Shown in pieces: positions 25,124 through 34,594 of a stretch of 49,447 nt of DNA. The stretch is from Planctomycetota bacterium (GTDB lineage Bacteria; Planctomycetota; JACOTG01; JAJDCM01). The notes under the pieces are model-generated. The model made no database searches. It had not been told where the DNA came from and saw only the letters and a program-made list of their open reading frames with translations. The stretch is from contig JAJDCM010000144.1 in NCBI GenBank assembly GCA_029260825.1, positions 1 through 49,447 on the forward strand, written 5' to 3'. Position 1 is the stretch's first letter. The number at the start of each line of letters is the position of its first letter. The position numbers and the translations under genes are program-made.

Positions 25124-27787
25124 CTATTCGTTTCCGAAGCGCAGCTGAATCCCGTTCGTGACGCTACCGGGCAAAGTTCCGATGCTTGCCGGATCGAAAA
25201 TGACCCCCTGCAGGTACACCGATCCGACGACCCTCGCTCCCCGCCCGGCACTGACCACGACAGAAGGCGCCGGGGCCGATCCGTGTGTCGGAATACCCAG
25301 AGCATCCATTCCCGTGTTGTTCCAGACGACCCGAAGCTCGCTGGATGAACCGGAAAGCGGGGTCGGCATCCCGGTCACCCCAAAACCATTCCTGAGACTT
25401 CGAACCGTAAACGGTGTTGGCTCCCCAAACCATGCACAGAGCATGAAAGGAGCGGTTCTCCCCGTTGCGATCAGCGGCGGCGCTTCCATGGTGATTTCCA
25501 GGGGCTCATCGCTAGCGAGGCTGAGAATGCGCTCATCGCCAACACCCGCACTTCCGTTGACGAACAAGACATCGACGATCGTGGAAGATGTTTCCCCCGA
25601 GCATTCCTCAAGCTCTCCTGGATTCCCCAAGGAGGCGTTCACCGAACCTCGCCTTGCGTTGATGGCGTCGTAGCTCCGGTTCAGCGCTGCCGCGAGGTCT
25701 TCGCTCTCGGAGGTTCCCATCACAAGGTCGCAATCACCGTCACCATCGAGATCTCCCACCGCCAAGAAATGGGACGGTATCGGCGTAACCAGAGTCCGTT
25801 CGGCGCCAAACGAAAGATCACCCACTCCAGGCAGGATACTCACCAGGCCTGCACCAAACAGAGAATGATCATTACCAGAGACGACGACATCGACATGACC
25901 ATCCTGGTCGAAATCGTTCACGGTGATCACTCCACCGAGGGCCTCATAAGGCCGATTCGGAAGCGGAACAAACGTCCCGTCACCGACTCCGGAGAACACT
26001 CCAAGATGCCTCTGGAATATCGGCGAGAAGATCAGATCCTGACTTCCGTTCTCATCGAAGTCACCAAATGCCATGCCGCCGATGGATCCGGGGCTTCCGA
26101 CGGGAACCAGCGAATCCGCGATCTGAAAACCCGCGTCTCCATCATTCAGTAGAATCTGAATGATCTGGTCGTCAATGGATACCGCGAAATCAAGAGTCCC
26201 GTTCTCGTCGATATCAGCGAGGGCGCTCCCCTGTGACGATCCGAACAACTCGGTCGTACCTCCCTCAACAAACCCGCCTTCCCCGTCACCGAGAAAGACA
26301 CTCAGAATTTGATCGGCAAAAGGGCCTGGTGCACCAGGATCGCTGTGGGCAACAATCAAATCCACGACATCGTCCCCATCAAAATCACCCGCCGTCATGA
26401 AACCCTCCAAACCTCCATTCAAAGGAAGAGCAGCAGTCCGGGAGCCGAAAGAACCAACACCATCTCCAAGAAAAACCTGGACCTGTGCCGCCGTCCAGAC
26501 AGCCACGTCCTCGATCTCATCTCCATCAAAATCCTCCAGGATCAAAGATCTCGTACTCCCTCCGATTGTCTTTGCATGGAGCGAACCAAAAGCGCCATCT
26601 CCACGTCCCAGGGCCCAGTGGAGAAAACCGTCACAAACATGAGCTTGATCCGAGAGCCCATCACCGTTCAGATCCGCCAGAGCGACATGCCGCGGACGAC
26701 ACTCAAGCCGGGTTTCTGTCGCATCGACGAATCCGCCCACCCCGTCTCCAATTCGAATCACCCTTCCCAGCACCCCATCCACGTTTCCGTCCGAATTCAC
26801 ATCTGCGAGATGGGTCACCGCCGGTGCGCCCGTGCCGGGTCTTAGCAGAAAAGATTGGTCTCCGTTTCCAAGAGCAACCTTCTCCTCCATGACGAGGTCC
26901 AAATTGCCGTCTCCATCAAAGTCACCAGCGACGATTGGAAGACTTGGTTGAAGTGTGATGCGAAGGGGCGGCAGAAAGCCCAGGGCCTGTCCGGCAAAGG
27001 AAACATGAACCCCGTCAGAACCAACCGAAACCAGGTCGAGCCTTCCATCCGCGTCAAAATCTCCGACCTCTCGCAGAGAAAAAGGGAACGGCAAGCTTCT
27101 CGGTTCAAAGGAACCGTCCCGATTCTCGTAAATGGTCGTCGTGGTCAGAGAAGTCCAGAAAGCAAGGTCGGCAAAACCATCCATCTCGAGGTCTGGAGCA
27201 AAGAGGTTGGCAATGGGACTCGAAAGCACAATCACTCCGCCCGGTTCAAGACCCCCGGCTCCATCCCCTGTAAGAACTTGAATTCGCTGACCAGGAACCA
27301 GTCGCTCGTATACCGCAACGTCAAGCTTTTCATCTCCATCAAAATCCCCGGAGACGACAAAGATCGGATCCAGAACAGCCGTGACTCCGGTTTCAACAAA
27401 GCCCGAAGGTTGATTCAGCAAAAGATAGAGAAGATTTCGCGTCTGATTTGCCACAACAAGATCTGGTGCACCGTTACCGTCCACGTCGGCCACGTGAAAA
27501 TCCCGGGGCATCCCATCCGAATGAATCAAAATCGGACTACCAAAATTCCCTTTACCATCGCCAAGGGTAACCACGAAACCGGAGGCATTCATTGAGTAGC
27601 CAATAAGATCGATCATTCCATCTTCATCCACATCGACAGGAACTGCGTCGAAACCATCCTCACCGGCCAGGTAGGATGATTGAAACACTATCTGAGCACT
27701 CAAGACCTGAGGGAGGAACAGAAGGGAAAGGAAAGAAAAGCGAAACAAGATCCGGGCAGTCATTCTCGGGTGGCAAATATGCATCAA
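25124..27787 (-). CDS. Secreted FG-GAP/VCBS repeat protein
   Basis: Exported protein of 887 residues. The N-terminal signal peptide is hydrophobic and ends near L-S-A-Q-I. The body is a long series of FG-GAP/VCBS units recognisable by repeated G-D-F-D-G-D, D-L-D-G-D-G and D-V-N-S-D-G-N-V-D calcium-binding loops, roughly one every 45-60 residues. Such repeats fold as an integrin-alpha-like beta-propeller and usually serve adhesion or cell-surface binding. The last 200 or so residues form a distinct non-repeat module of a type I associate with planctomycete secreted proteins. No catalytic domain is seen. Single-gene unit. Start ATG at 27787; a second Met follows immediately. Confidence 0.85.
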   Translation of the reverse strand: MMHICHPRMTARILFRFSFLSLLFLPQVLSAQIVFQSSYLAGEDGFDAVPVDVDEDGMIDLIGYSMNASGFVVTLGDGKGNFGSPILIHSDGMPRDFHVADVDGNGAPDLVVANQTRNLLYLLLNQPSGFVETGVTAVLDPIFVVSGDFDGDEKLDVAVYERLVPGQRIQVLTGDGAGGLEPGGVIVLSSPIANLFAPDLEMDGFADLAFWTSLTTTTIYENRDGSFEPRSLPFPFSLREVGDFDADGRLDLVSVGSDGVHVSFAGQALGFLPPLRITLQPSLPIVAGDFDGDGNLDLVMEEKVALGNGDQSFLLRPGTGAPAVTHLADVNSDGNVDGVLGRVIRIGDGVGGFVDATETRLECRPRHVALADLNGDGLSDQAHVCDGFLHWALGRGDGAFGSLHAKTIGGSTRSLILEDFDGDEIEDVAVWTAAQVQVFLGDGVGSFGSRTAALPLNGGLEGFMTAGDFDGDDVVDLIVAHSDPGAPGPFADQILSVFLGDGEGGFVEGGTTELFGSSQGSALADIDENGTLDFAVSIDDQIIQILLNDGDAGFQIADSLVPVGSPGSIGGMAFGDFDENGSQDLIFSPIFQRHLGVFSGVGDGTFVPLPNRPYEALGGVITVNDFDQDGHVDVVVSGNDHSLFGAGLVSILPGVGDLSFGAERTLVTPIPSHFLAVGDLDGDGDCDLVMGTSESEDLAAALNRSYDAINARRGSVNASLGNPGELEECSGETSSTIVDVLFVNGSAGVGDERILSLASDEPLEITMEAPPLIATGRTAPFMLCAWFGEPTPFTVRSLRNGFGVTGMPTPLSGSSSELRVVWNNTGMDALGIPTHGSAPAPSVVVSAGRGARVVGSVYLQGVIFDPASIGTLPGSVTNGIQLRFGNE

Positions 27788-28120
27788 CTATTCTCCAGGT
27801 TGGCGTGGTGAAGTATCTTCTGAACACACGAACCGACTGACGCACTCGCCAATAACAAGAACTGTGCCAAAGCCCCCTTCAAGATCGATCTAGCATCAAA
27901 ACCCGGTAAAATCCCCATTGTCTAGCCAGAGAGGCGATCAAGCCCCAGAGGCATTGCCCTGGAAGGAGATGCGTCCGTTGAGGCCTCAACCCCGAGCACT
28001 CAAGAAACAGTAATTCAAGGAATCCAGAGAATCGATCACACAAACCTTCAGCAATCGGAGCAAAGACGGAAATCGGGCAGCATCTGACCAAAACGAACCA
28101 CCCCTGAAGATCAGGGTCGC
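27788..28120. other. Intergenic region, no supported gene
   Basis: The stretch between the FG-GAP gene start (minus) and the GH15 terminator holds no supported coding region. A small hairpin, CCCTGA-aga-TCAGGG, lies at 28102-28116 just beyond the terminator. The promoter for the FG-GAP gene should lie in the part near 27800-27900, but no clear elements were found. Confidence 0.4.
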
Positions 28121-28155
28121 AAAAAAAAGGGCGCCGGTTGGTGAACCGACGCCCT
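28121..28155 (-). terminator. Rho-independent terminator of the GH15 gene
   Basis: Read on the minus strand, AGGGCG-t-CGGTT pairs with AACCG-g-CGCCCT around a short loop (28128-28155), and a run of T follows (the A8 at 28121-28128). It begins 29 nt after the GH15 stop. This is a textbook intrinsic terminator. Confidence 0.85.
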
Positions 28156-28183
28156 CTTGCATTCAAAGCATTAAAAAAAAGAA

Positions 28184-29986
28184 CTACCTGTTTTCGAGTC
28201 TCCGGTTGAGGTCAAAAGCGGCGCTAATCAAAGCAAGATGGGTAAACGCCTGGGGATAGTTCCCGAGATGGTTACCGCTAGCACCTAGCTCTTCAGCGTA
28301 GAGACCAACATGGTTGGCGTAGCTCAGCATCTTCTCGAAGAAGAACCGGGACTTGTCAACATCGCCGGTTCGAGCGAGACACTCCACGTACCAGAAGGAG
28401 CAGATCGAGAACGTGCCCTCTTCTCCCTCCAAACCATCGGATGCTCCGTCCTCCATGCGATACCGATAGACCAGCGAATCGTCCACCAGATCCTCTGCGA
28501 TCGCCTTCATCGAAGAGAGCCATCTTGGATCCTTAGGCCCGATGAACTTCACCATGGGCATCAGCAGATTCGCCGCATCGACCGTCGTACTTCCCTTGTG
28601 CTGGACAAAGCACTGTCGCTTGGGATTCCAGAAATTCGTCATGATCTCGGTATAGATCTCATCCCGAACTTTCATCCAGCGATCCCTTGGGGCCGGGAAG
28701 GAGCGTTTGTCGGCAAGCCGCAACGCTCGATCAAGGGCGACCCAACACATGAGGCGGGAATACAGAAATTCCTGGGCCCCGCCCCGAACTTCCCAGATTC
28801 CCTCGTCTTTGAGACGCCAGTTGTCACAGACCCAGTTATTCAAGCGGACGAGGTTTTCCCAAAGGTCGTGATGAATGGGATCCCCGTATTTGTTGTAGAG
28901 ATAGACCGAATCCATGAGCTCACCGTAAATGTCGAGCTGAAGCTGATCGTAGGCTCCATTCCCGATGCGCACAGGTGATGAATTCTTGTACCCGGAAAGA
29001 TGAGTCAGACTATGCTCGGTGAGCTCATGTCGCCCGTCAAGGCCGTACATAATCTGAAGTCGACCATCGCTTCCGATCTCCCCGCACCGATCTTCCACCC
29101 ATTTCATGAACGCCGCGGCTTCATCCGTGTATCCAAGACGCATGAAGGCGTAGATCGTAAAGGACGCGTCCCGAATCCAGGTGTAGCGATAATCCCAGTT
29201 TCGCTCCCCGCCAAGCTCTTCGGGAAGACCAAACGTGGCGGCAGCAACCATGGACCCATGTTTCTTGGAGGTCAGCAATTTCAAGGCAAGAGCCGAGCGA
29301 CTCACCGTTTCCCGCCAGCGCCCGGTGTAGTTCGAGCGCCGATTCCAGTTCCGCCAGAAATTAACGGTGCTCTTGAAAGCTTCGGAAACATAGTTCGGAT
29401 TCGAGGCGGGAGATTCACCGGCAGCCTGCTCGAGAACGAACGCGGCTTTGCTTCCGGCAGTCAGAGTAAACTCTGCTACCGCTCCCCCATTTTCGATCTT
29501 GACCGGAACGGGCGTCCAGAGCCGGAGCGCCCCGCCGTCTTTTCCCTTGGAAGTGAAGACGACCTGGCCATCTTTCGCGACGACTTCATGCTCGGATCGA
29601 GCATAATCAAACCGAGGAGTGCAGGACATGCGGAACTTGATCTCACCCCGGACCACTTTGACCCGGCGAACAAGTGCCTGGGAGTTGTCTTCGTCTTGAA
29701 TCGGCATGAAGTCCGAGACTTCGCAAACTCCCTCGTCCGAGAGGAAGCGAGTCAGCAAAACGTTCGTGTCGGGAAGATAGAGCTGCTTGTGTTTTACGCC
29801 CTCAAGAATCGGGGCGATCTTGAAGCATCCGCCTTTTTTCTGATCGAGGATCCCCGCAAAAACAGATGGGGAGTCAAATTCGGGTAGACAGAGAAAATCG
29901 ATGGATCCGTCGATTCCGACGAGAGCCACCGTCCGTAAATCCCCGATGAGGCCATAGTCTTCAATTGGCTTGTAGCTGCTGGACAT
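28184..29986 (-). CDS. Glycoside hydrolase family 15 (glucoamylase/trehalase-like)
   Basis: Enzyme of 600 residues, no signal peptide, so cytoplasmic. The N-terminal beta-domain starts with the family signature [17 protein letters not shown], and [10 protein letters not shown] follows. An (alpha/alpha)6 barrel occupies about 240-600 with [10 protein letters not shown] near 265-273. E-G-E-E-G-T-F-S lies at about 520-530, and [13 protein letters not shown] near the end. Bacterial members of this subgroup act on alpha-glucans or trehalose; the substrate is not decided here. Monocistronic with its own terminator. A 5-bp inverted repeat (TAGGT-tcgg-ACCTA, 29986-29999) overlaps the start and Shine-Dalgarno region. 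Confidence 0.92.
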   Translation of the reverse strand: MSSSYKPIEDYGLIGDLRTVALVGIDGSIDFLCLPEFDSPSVFAGILDQKKGGCFKIAPILEGVKHKQLYLPDTNVLLTRFLSDEGVCEVSDFMPIQDEDNSQALVRRVKVVRGEIKFRMSCTPRFDYARSEHEVVAKDGQVVFTSKGKDGGALRLWTPVPVKIENGGAVAEFTLTAGSKAAFVLEQAAGESPASNPNYVSEAFKSTVNFWRNWNRRSNYTGRWRETVSRSALALKLLTSKKHGSMVAAATFGLPEELGGERNWDYRYTWIRDASFTIYAFMRLGYTDEAAAFMKWVEDRCGEIGSDGRLQIMYGLDGRHELTEHSLTHLSGYKNSSPVRIGNGAYDQLQLDIYGELMDSVYLYNKYGDPIHHDLWENLVRLNNWVCDNWRLKDEGIWEVRGGAQEFLYSRLMCWVALDRALRLADKRSFPAPRDRWMKVRDEIYTEIMTNFWNPKRQCFVQHKGSTTVDAANLLMPMVKFIGPKDPRWLSSMKAIAEDLVDDSLVYRYRMEDGASDGLEGEEGTFSICSFWYVECLARTGDVDKSRFFFEKMLSYANHVGLYAEELGASGNHLGNYPQAFTHLALISAAFDLNRRLENR

Positions 29987-30176
29987 AGGTTCGGACCTAC
30001 CTTGTTAGAGTAAGGGCTTCAAATCCGAGGAGGCCCCGCATCATTCTGTTGGGACCGCCTCCTTCGTCAGTCTCCAATCACGGATCAAAGAGGATACACG
30101 GCTCCCCCGGCGACGTTCCAGAGGCGACCTCAAGTTCCTCCGGGAAACCGCGCTAAGTGCGAGAACTAGCAAGACG

Positions 30177-31415
30177 ATGACGGATCCCAAGACATTGCCC
30201 GTAATGGTCGTTGGGGGTGGAGCCGCCGGACTGATGGCGGCTTACTTCAGCGCCAAGGCGGGAGCCAAGACGGTTGTACTCGAGGGTTCACCCTCCTGTG
30301 GACTCAAGATCCTGATCAGCGGGGGAGGTCGATGCAATGTCCTGCCGTCCAAATCCAACGAGATGGATTTCTTCACCCAGGGCTCTCAAAACACCCTGAA
30401 GAAGTTGTTTCGAACCTGGCCGCTTCCCTCTCTCATCAAGTTCTTCGAAGAGACCCTTCGCATTCCCCTCGAGGAAGAAGAGGAGTCGGGAAAGCTCTTC
30501 CCCGGATCGTCCAAGGCAAAAGACGTGCGGGATGGACTCGTCACTGCCGTTCTTGAGGCAGGCGGCGAAATCCGATGTCAGCAACGAGTGCGAAACGTGC
30601 AAACGAATGCCGCCCATGGATTTGATGTGATCCTGGAAGACGGATCGACTCTGCAAGCCAGAGCGGTCATTCTGGCTACGGGGGGAAAATCGGTCCCGAA
30701 GACGGGCTCAGATGGGGCGGGATATCAATTCGCCACGAGACTTGGACATAGCCTGCTTCCCCCGTACCCTGCCCTGGTTCCGCTTACGACCGAAGATTGC
30801 GGATTCCAGGAACTTCGAGGCATTTCCCAAAGGGTCCGATGGTGGGCAGAGGTTTCCGGGCGGCGGGTTGAGGATCGAGTTCGAGAACTTCTCATCACCC
30901 ACCAGGGCTTCAGCGGCCCCGCCATCCTGGATGCGAGCCATTGGGTCGTGCGGGATCAAGCGACTCTTCGAATCGCCTGGCATGACCGGGATTCAACCGA
31001 GTGGAAGTCGATTTTCGCTTCTCAGCCAAGCCGAGACTGTCGAAGCATACTGGGCGAGGTGTTTCCCAAGCGGCTCGCTCATTTAATTCTCACTCGAAGT
31101 GAGATCAGCCCTGAGGCCCGGGTGGGCAACATCCCGCGGCCGGATCGAGATCGATTCCTTGCAAACCTCACCAACTTCGAGCTTCCTATCACTGGTAACC
31201 GGGGATTCCAGGTTGCGGAGGTGACGGGGGGGGGCGTGCCGATCGGTGAGGTCGTCCCCAAGAATCTCGAAAGCCGCAAGACCCCCGGTCTCTTCCTCTG
31301 CGGCGAGATCCTGGACGTTGTCGGCCGCATCGGAGGCTTTAACTTCTTGTGGGCCTTTGTCACAGGAAGACTCGCAGGCGAATCCGCGGCCCGCACCGAA
31401 AACGCCCCGGGCTGA
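30177..31415 (+). CDS. HI0933/YhiN-family NAD(P)/FAD-dependent oxidoreductase
   Basis: Flavoprotein of 412 residues, cytoplasmic. The FAD-binding Rossmann motif is G-G-G-A-A-G-L-M-A-A near the N-terminus. It is followed by the family signature G-L-K-I-L-I-S-G-G-G-R-C-N, and the C-terminal FAD contact reads G-L-F-L-C-G-E-I-L-D-V-V-G-R-I-G-G-F-N. Related proteins (YhiN; BaiN in gut bacteria) are flavin reductases, but the substrate of most members is unknown. The start is at an ATG 190 nt beyond the divergent GH15 gene, with only a weak ribosome binding site. It stands alone; a strong hairpin lies 216 nt after its stop. Confidence 0.92.
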   Translation: MTDPKTLPVMVVGGGAAGLMAAYFSAKAGAKTVVLEGSPSCGLKILISGGGRCNVLPSKSNEMDFFTQGSQNTLKKLFRTWPLPSLIKFFEETLRIPLEEEEESGKLFPGSSKAKDVRDGLVTAVLEAGGEIRCQQRVRNVQTNAAHGFDVILEDGSTLQARAVILATGGKSVPKTGSDGAGYQFATRLGHSLLPPYPALVPLTTEDCGFQELRGISQRVRWWAEVSGRRVEDRVRELLITHQGFSGPAILDASHWVVRDQATLRIAWHDRDSTEWKSIFASQPSRDCRSILGEVFPKRLAHLILTRSEISPEARVGNIPRPDRDRFLANLTNFELPITGNRGFQVAEVTGGGVPIGEVVPKNLESRKTPGLFLCGEILDVVGRIGGFNFLWAFVTGRLAGESAARTENAPG

Positions 31416-31630
31416 TTCCAAAACCCTGGCGAACTCTCCCGGTTCATATCAATTTGGCATGAAACCACTTCCGCTATATCGGGTTGAGGAGAAGCAGACC
31501 GAGGGGAAACTCCACCATAAACCATAATTAACAATGATCTTACGACCCATTTCGAAGATTGGCACTCCTGTTGCTTTTACTCCACCGTCGAGCACGCAAC
31601 ACGAAGCGCTCATCAAACTGCCATTCTTCA

Positions 31631-31706
31631 GGCATGGACCCCTACTCGGGGCCACCACCCTTTGGCTGAGGGGGTGTACGAGGGGGTCCATGCCTTCTTT
31701 TTCCAT
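31631..31706 (+). terminator. Extended hairpin with T-rich tail
   Basis: GGCATGGACCCC (31631-31642) pairs perfectly with GGGGTCCATGCC (31683-31694). An inner CACCC/GGGTG pairing lies within the loop, and TTCTTTTTCC follows. It looks like an intrinsic terminator for the flavoprotein gene or a terminator-type element in the leader of the next gene. A structured non-coding RNA is the other possibility. Confidence 0.5.
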
Positions 31707-31826
31707 ACAACAAGAACTCGAAAATAACCCACGAAGACGACTTTGGATCCGCGCTCCAACTTACATAACCTTGACGCCTTCAAGGTCCCCTCCTGTAACC
31801 CGTGGCGGAGTGCAATTTGAAGTCTC

Positions 31827-31863
31827 ACCCGGCGCTGCTCTGTTGTCCAAGAGCACGCCGGGT
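31827..31863 (+). promoter_or_regulatory. Strong leader hairpin upstream of CHRD gene
   Basis: ACCCGGCG-c-TGCTCT pairs with AGAGCA-CGCCGGGT: 14 bp with a single bulged C and the loop gttgtcca. It is followed by TTCTTCG. It lies 130 nt before the TTG start and could be an attenuator or mRNA-stabilising structure. Confidence 0.45.
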
Positions 31864-31995
31864 TTCTTCGTGCCCGAAAAGTGGTGCTCAGCGAACCGCC
31901 TAACTGTTCGATTCCGACTCGATTCTGTGGTAACTTGGATTCGCCGCCCCCCGGCCTCGCCAGCAGTTTTCTTAGCCCCAGCAGGAGGACATCTA

Positions 31996-33534
31996 TTGAG
32001 GCACTCTATTCTTCTACTCCTAGTTCTGGTCGTGATGGCTCCGGGCGTCGTCGCCCAATCCCAATTCGTCAACTTCTACGCAGACCTGGACGAAGCTCAG
32101 GTCGTTCCACCGAGTGGAAGCATCAACACGGGAGAAGGCGAACTCGTCCTGAACCTCTCGACCAAGCGTCTCACCTACAGGGTGCAGACCACCTGCGTCG
32201 GACCGATCCCTGTGTTTCAGCTTGGCATCGGAGACTTCGGACAACCGGGCGCCATCATCTTCGAAGGCAACTTCGGCGCCTACGACATGTACGAAGGTAC
32301 GACGCCTGCACTGACCGACGCACAGGTCGCGATCCTGTTTCAGGAAGGGATGTTCGTTGCCATCTCGACCACATTCCCCTTCCCCGGCACCATCGAAATT
32401 CGGGGCCAGTTGCGACAAACGGTCCGTCATTCCTTGAACGCAACTCTCTCAGGTGGTGACGTCGTTCCGCCCACCACGAGTAAAAGCACGGGAAACACTC
32501 GACTCACCATCAACCTCCCTGAAAACAAAGTCCGATACGAAATCGATGCATCCGGTCTTGCCGGCGAAAACGCAGAACTCCGGTCCGGTGCCCCCGGACA
32601 AAACGGAACTCTCATCGCAACCCTTGCCGGGAACGCGTCCAATCGATGGTGTGGGCTGACCGAGAAGCTCACCGACGCCCAGATCGATGACCTCATCGAT
32701 GGTAATGCTTACGTCACGATTACCAGCGCGTCCCATCCTGGCGGAGAGATCCGCGGTCAGCTGGGACAGCCCCCAACCCTTCTCTACATCGCAGAGATGA
32801 ATGGAGAAGGAGTGGTCCCGGAAATCAACACCGGGGCGACCGGGCTTGCCCGCTTCGTCTACGATCAACCGACCCGGATGCTTTCCTACGAAATCGAAGT
32901 CTCTGGCATGACGGCCACCCGACTCGAGATCGGTACCGGCTTTGCCGGCAAAGCACCTCCCCAGTCCGTTCGCCTTCCCGGCGGCCCGACACTCTGGAGC
33001 GGCCAGGTCGGTCCACTCCCGAGCTTTGGCGTTGAACTCCTGAACAACCAGGGCCTCCAAATCACCGTGAAGTCAGCCACCTACCCGGATGGTGAGATTC
33101 GAGGACAGATCTTCCCCAATCCGTATCGCTATGGATTTGGAAGTGAATCCGGCGCCGGTCGCCTCCGGATTGGCCATCGGGGAACCCATGTGGCGGGAAG
33201 CTCCGACTGGGAAGCAACCCTATCCGGTGCGGTTCCCGGCTCGAGAGTCCGTCTGTTCGTTGGAACCGGAAACACGGATTTCCGTGGCGACCCCATTCCC
33301 TTCGACCTGAGATTCGGATTTGGCCTGGCTCGATCCTACCTCTGGGTTGATGCCGCCACTCCCCGTAGATTCGCCATGGATGCAGATGACGCGGGCTGTG
33401 CAACCATCAGCATCGGCGTTCCGAGCGGCCCTTCTGCCATCGGAGTCACCGGGTACTATCAATGGGTAGCCCAGACCGGAACCACCAGCAACAACCTCTC
33501 GGTGAGCGACGCTTTCAAAGTTGTCATCCAGTAG
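31996..33534 (+). CDS. Secreted protein with three CHRD domains (TTG start)
   Basis: Exported protein of 512 residues. The start is placed at TTG 31996 because AGGAGG (31983-31988) sits 7 nt before it. From there the protein begins with an ideal signal peptide: a basic L-R-H, then the core I-L-L-L-L-V-L-V-V-M, ending G-V-V-A-Q-S. Starting at the first ATG (31534) would add 154 featureless residues. Three CHRD units follow, each with a Q-V-V-P-P or D-V-V-P-P opening and G-E-I-R-G-Q-L/I close (about 20-140, 140-260, 260-375). A C-terminal beta module completes it. CHRD domains are named from chordin; bacterial ones are secreted and of unknown function. A strong terminator follows the stop. Confidence 0.87.
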   Translation: MRHSILLLLVLVVMAPGVVAQSQFVNFYADLDEAQVVPPSGSINTGEGELVLNLSTKRLTYRVQTTCVGPIPVFQLGIGDFGQPGAIIFEGNFGAYDMYEGTTPALTDAQVAILFQEGMFVAISTTFPFPGTIEIRGQLRQTVRHSLNATLSGGDVVPPTTSKSTGNTRLTINLPENKVRYEIDASGLAGENAELRSGAPGQNGTLIATLAGNASNRWCGLTEKLTDAQIDDLIDGNAYVTITSASHPGGEIRGQLGQPPTLLYIAEMNGEGVVPEINTGATGLARFVYDQPTRMLSYEIEVSGMTATRLEIGTGFAGKAPPQSVRLPGGPTLWSGQVGPLPSFGVELLNNQGLQITVKSATYPDGEIRGQIFPNPYRYGFGSESGAGRLRIGHRGTHVAGSSDWEATLSGAVPGSRVRLFVGTGNTDFRGDPIPFDLRFGFGLARSYLWVDAATPRRFAMDADDAGCATISIGVPSGPSAIGVTGYYQWVAQTGTTSNNLSVSDAFKVVIQ

Positions 33535-33560
33535 AAAAGCTCGCTGAGCTGATCACAAGA

Positions 33561-33597
33561 AAAAAAGGCCGACTCGGGAAACCGGGTCGGCCTTTTC
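33561..33597. terminator. Bidirectional intrinsic terminator
   Basis: GGCCGACTCGG (33567-33577), loop GAAA, CCGGGTCGGCC (33582-33592): an 11-bp stem with one G-T pair and a stable tetraloop. It has A6 before and TTTTCTT after. It serves the CHRD gene on the plus strand and the TPR gene (stop at 33626) on the minus strand. Confidence 0.9.
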
Positions 33598-33625
33598 TTG
33601 ATGAGTTAACCTGAAAGGCTACGCC

Positions 33626-34585
33626 TCACTCCTCCCATCGGTGCACTTCCGCCTCGGCCGCAATGTAGCCAAACGCCGCCCATGATTCTCCGGTGAGAAT
33701 CCGGTCAAAGATCGAACGCGCCTTTGCGGAGTCCCCCCGATAGAGGTGGTAATTGCCGATGCCGTAACCGAGGGTTGCCGAATCGAGAGGCGCGAGGCCA
33801 TCCGCGTCCCAGAGAGATTCCGGGGTTGCCTCTCCCCGGTACATTAGAAGTAATTTGTGATACTGGGAGTTCTCGATGATGTTCATCTTTTCGTGGATGG
33901 GCTCCAGCACCTTTGCTGCTTCTTCATCCCTTCCCATCCGCCGACAGGTCATGTAGAGCCAGTGACTCGTGGCACAAAACATGTCTTCGCTGTAATCGGA
34001 GAACTTCATGCACTCCTTGTAGCAACGGTAAGCGTTCTTCAGATCTCCCTGCAGATAATAGGCAAGACCCAGGTGATACCAGATGTTCGAATGATTGGTT
34101 CCCGTGGGAATATTCAGAGCATTCGGAAGACCGTCGGGCTCAACTTCGTCTTCAACTCCCTCGATCAGACTCGCCGCCCGCTCGAGGTCTCGCACCGCCT
34201 CATCAAGCCTCCGCACCGAAATGAGCCGATGGCCCCTGTGTCGATAAAGCTTGGCTGAATCGGGGTGGAGCTTCAGGCCGTCCGAATAGACGGCAATCGC
34301 ATCCCAGTAACGCCCAAGATAAGCGATCCGTCGCCCGAGCCAGATGATGTTGTCAAGATCCTCCGGATCCTCGGCATAACGGCCCCTTGCCTCCTCCAGC
34401 TTCTCCTTCAGCTCTTTCTCCTTGTCAGGGCGAAGAGGCGCAGCTTTGAGGGGCTCACCCATCAGAGATCTCACCTCTCCGGTTGCGGGGATCGAAATCT
34501 GGTTCGTCACAGCCGCACAACCCAATGCCATCGACATGAGTGCGAAGGCAAAGGTACTTCCGATTCTCGATCGATCCACAGTCAT
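33626..34585 (-). CDS. TPR-repeat lipoprotein
   Basis: Exported protein of 319 residues. The N-terminal signal has a lipobox-like M-A-L-G-C, with Cys23 as the likely lipidation site. Tetratricopeptide-like helical repeats fill about 65-230: A-I-A-V-Y-S-D-G-L-K-L-H-P-D-S-A, then W-Y-H-L-G-L-A-Y-Y-L-Q-G-D-L-K-N-A-Y. Such repeats bind protein partners. The gene starts 9 nt after lysA on the same strand, so it is the last gene of the M14-lysA-TPR unit. No enzymatic motif is seen. A soluble signal-peptide product is the alternative if the lipobox is not used. Confidence 0.83.
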   Translation of the reverse strand: MTVDRSRIGSTFAFALMSMALGCAAVTNQISIPATGEVRSLMGEPLKAAPLRPDKEKELKEKLEEARGRYAEDPEDLDNIIWLGRRIAYLGRYWDAIAVYSDGLKLHPDSAKLYRHRGHRLISVRRLDEAVRDLERAASLIEGVEDEVEPDGLPNALNIPTGTNHSNIWYHLGLAYYLQGDLKNAYRCYKECMKFSDYSEDMFCATSHWLYMTCRRMGRDEEAAKVLEPIHEKMNIIENSQYHKLLLMYRGEATPESLWDADGLAPLDSATLGYGIGNYHLYRGDSAKARSIFDRILTGESWAAFGYIAAEAEVHRWEE

Positions 34586-34594
34586 TCTCCCTGA

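Larger units (their letters stand above)
31416..31995. other. Long leader/intergenic region with three inverted repeats
   Basis: No supported gene lies in this 580-nt stretch, although the frame of the CHRD gene is open through most of it. Its translation there lacks any domain or signal peptide. Three inverted repeats stand out: 31631-31694, 31768-31786 (ACCTTGA-cgcct-TCAAGGT) and 31827-31863. The first may terminate the flavoprotein transcript. The others lie in the probable 5' leader of the CHRD gene. Confidence 0.55.

Noticed and set aside
25700-27600. Regularly spaced similar segments resembling a repeat array
   Set aside because: They are protein-level FG-GAP calcium-loop repeats with divergent DNA, not CRISPR or tandem DNA repeats.
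28310-29887. Two plus-strand frames (28310-28978, 29000-29887) opposite GH15
   Set aside because: GH15 signatures on the minus strand are unambiguous; the plus frames show no domain.
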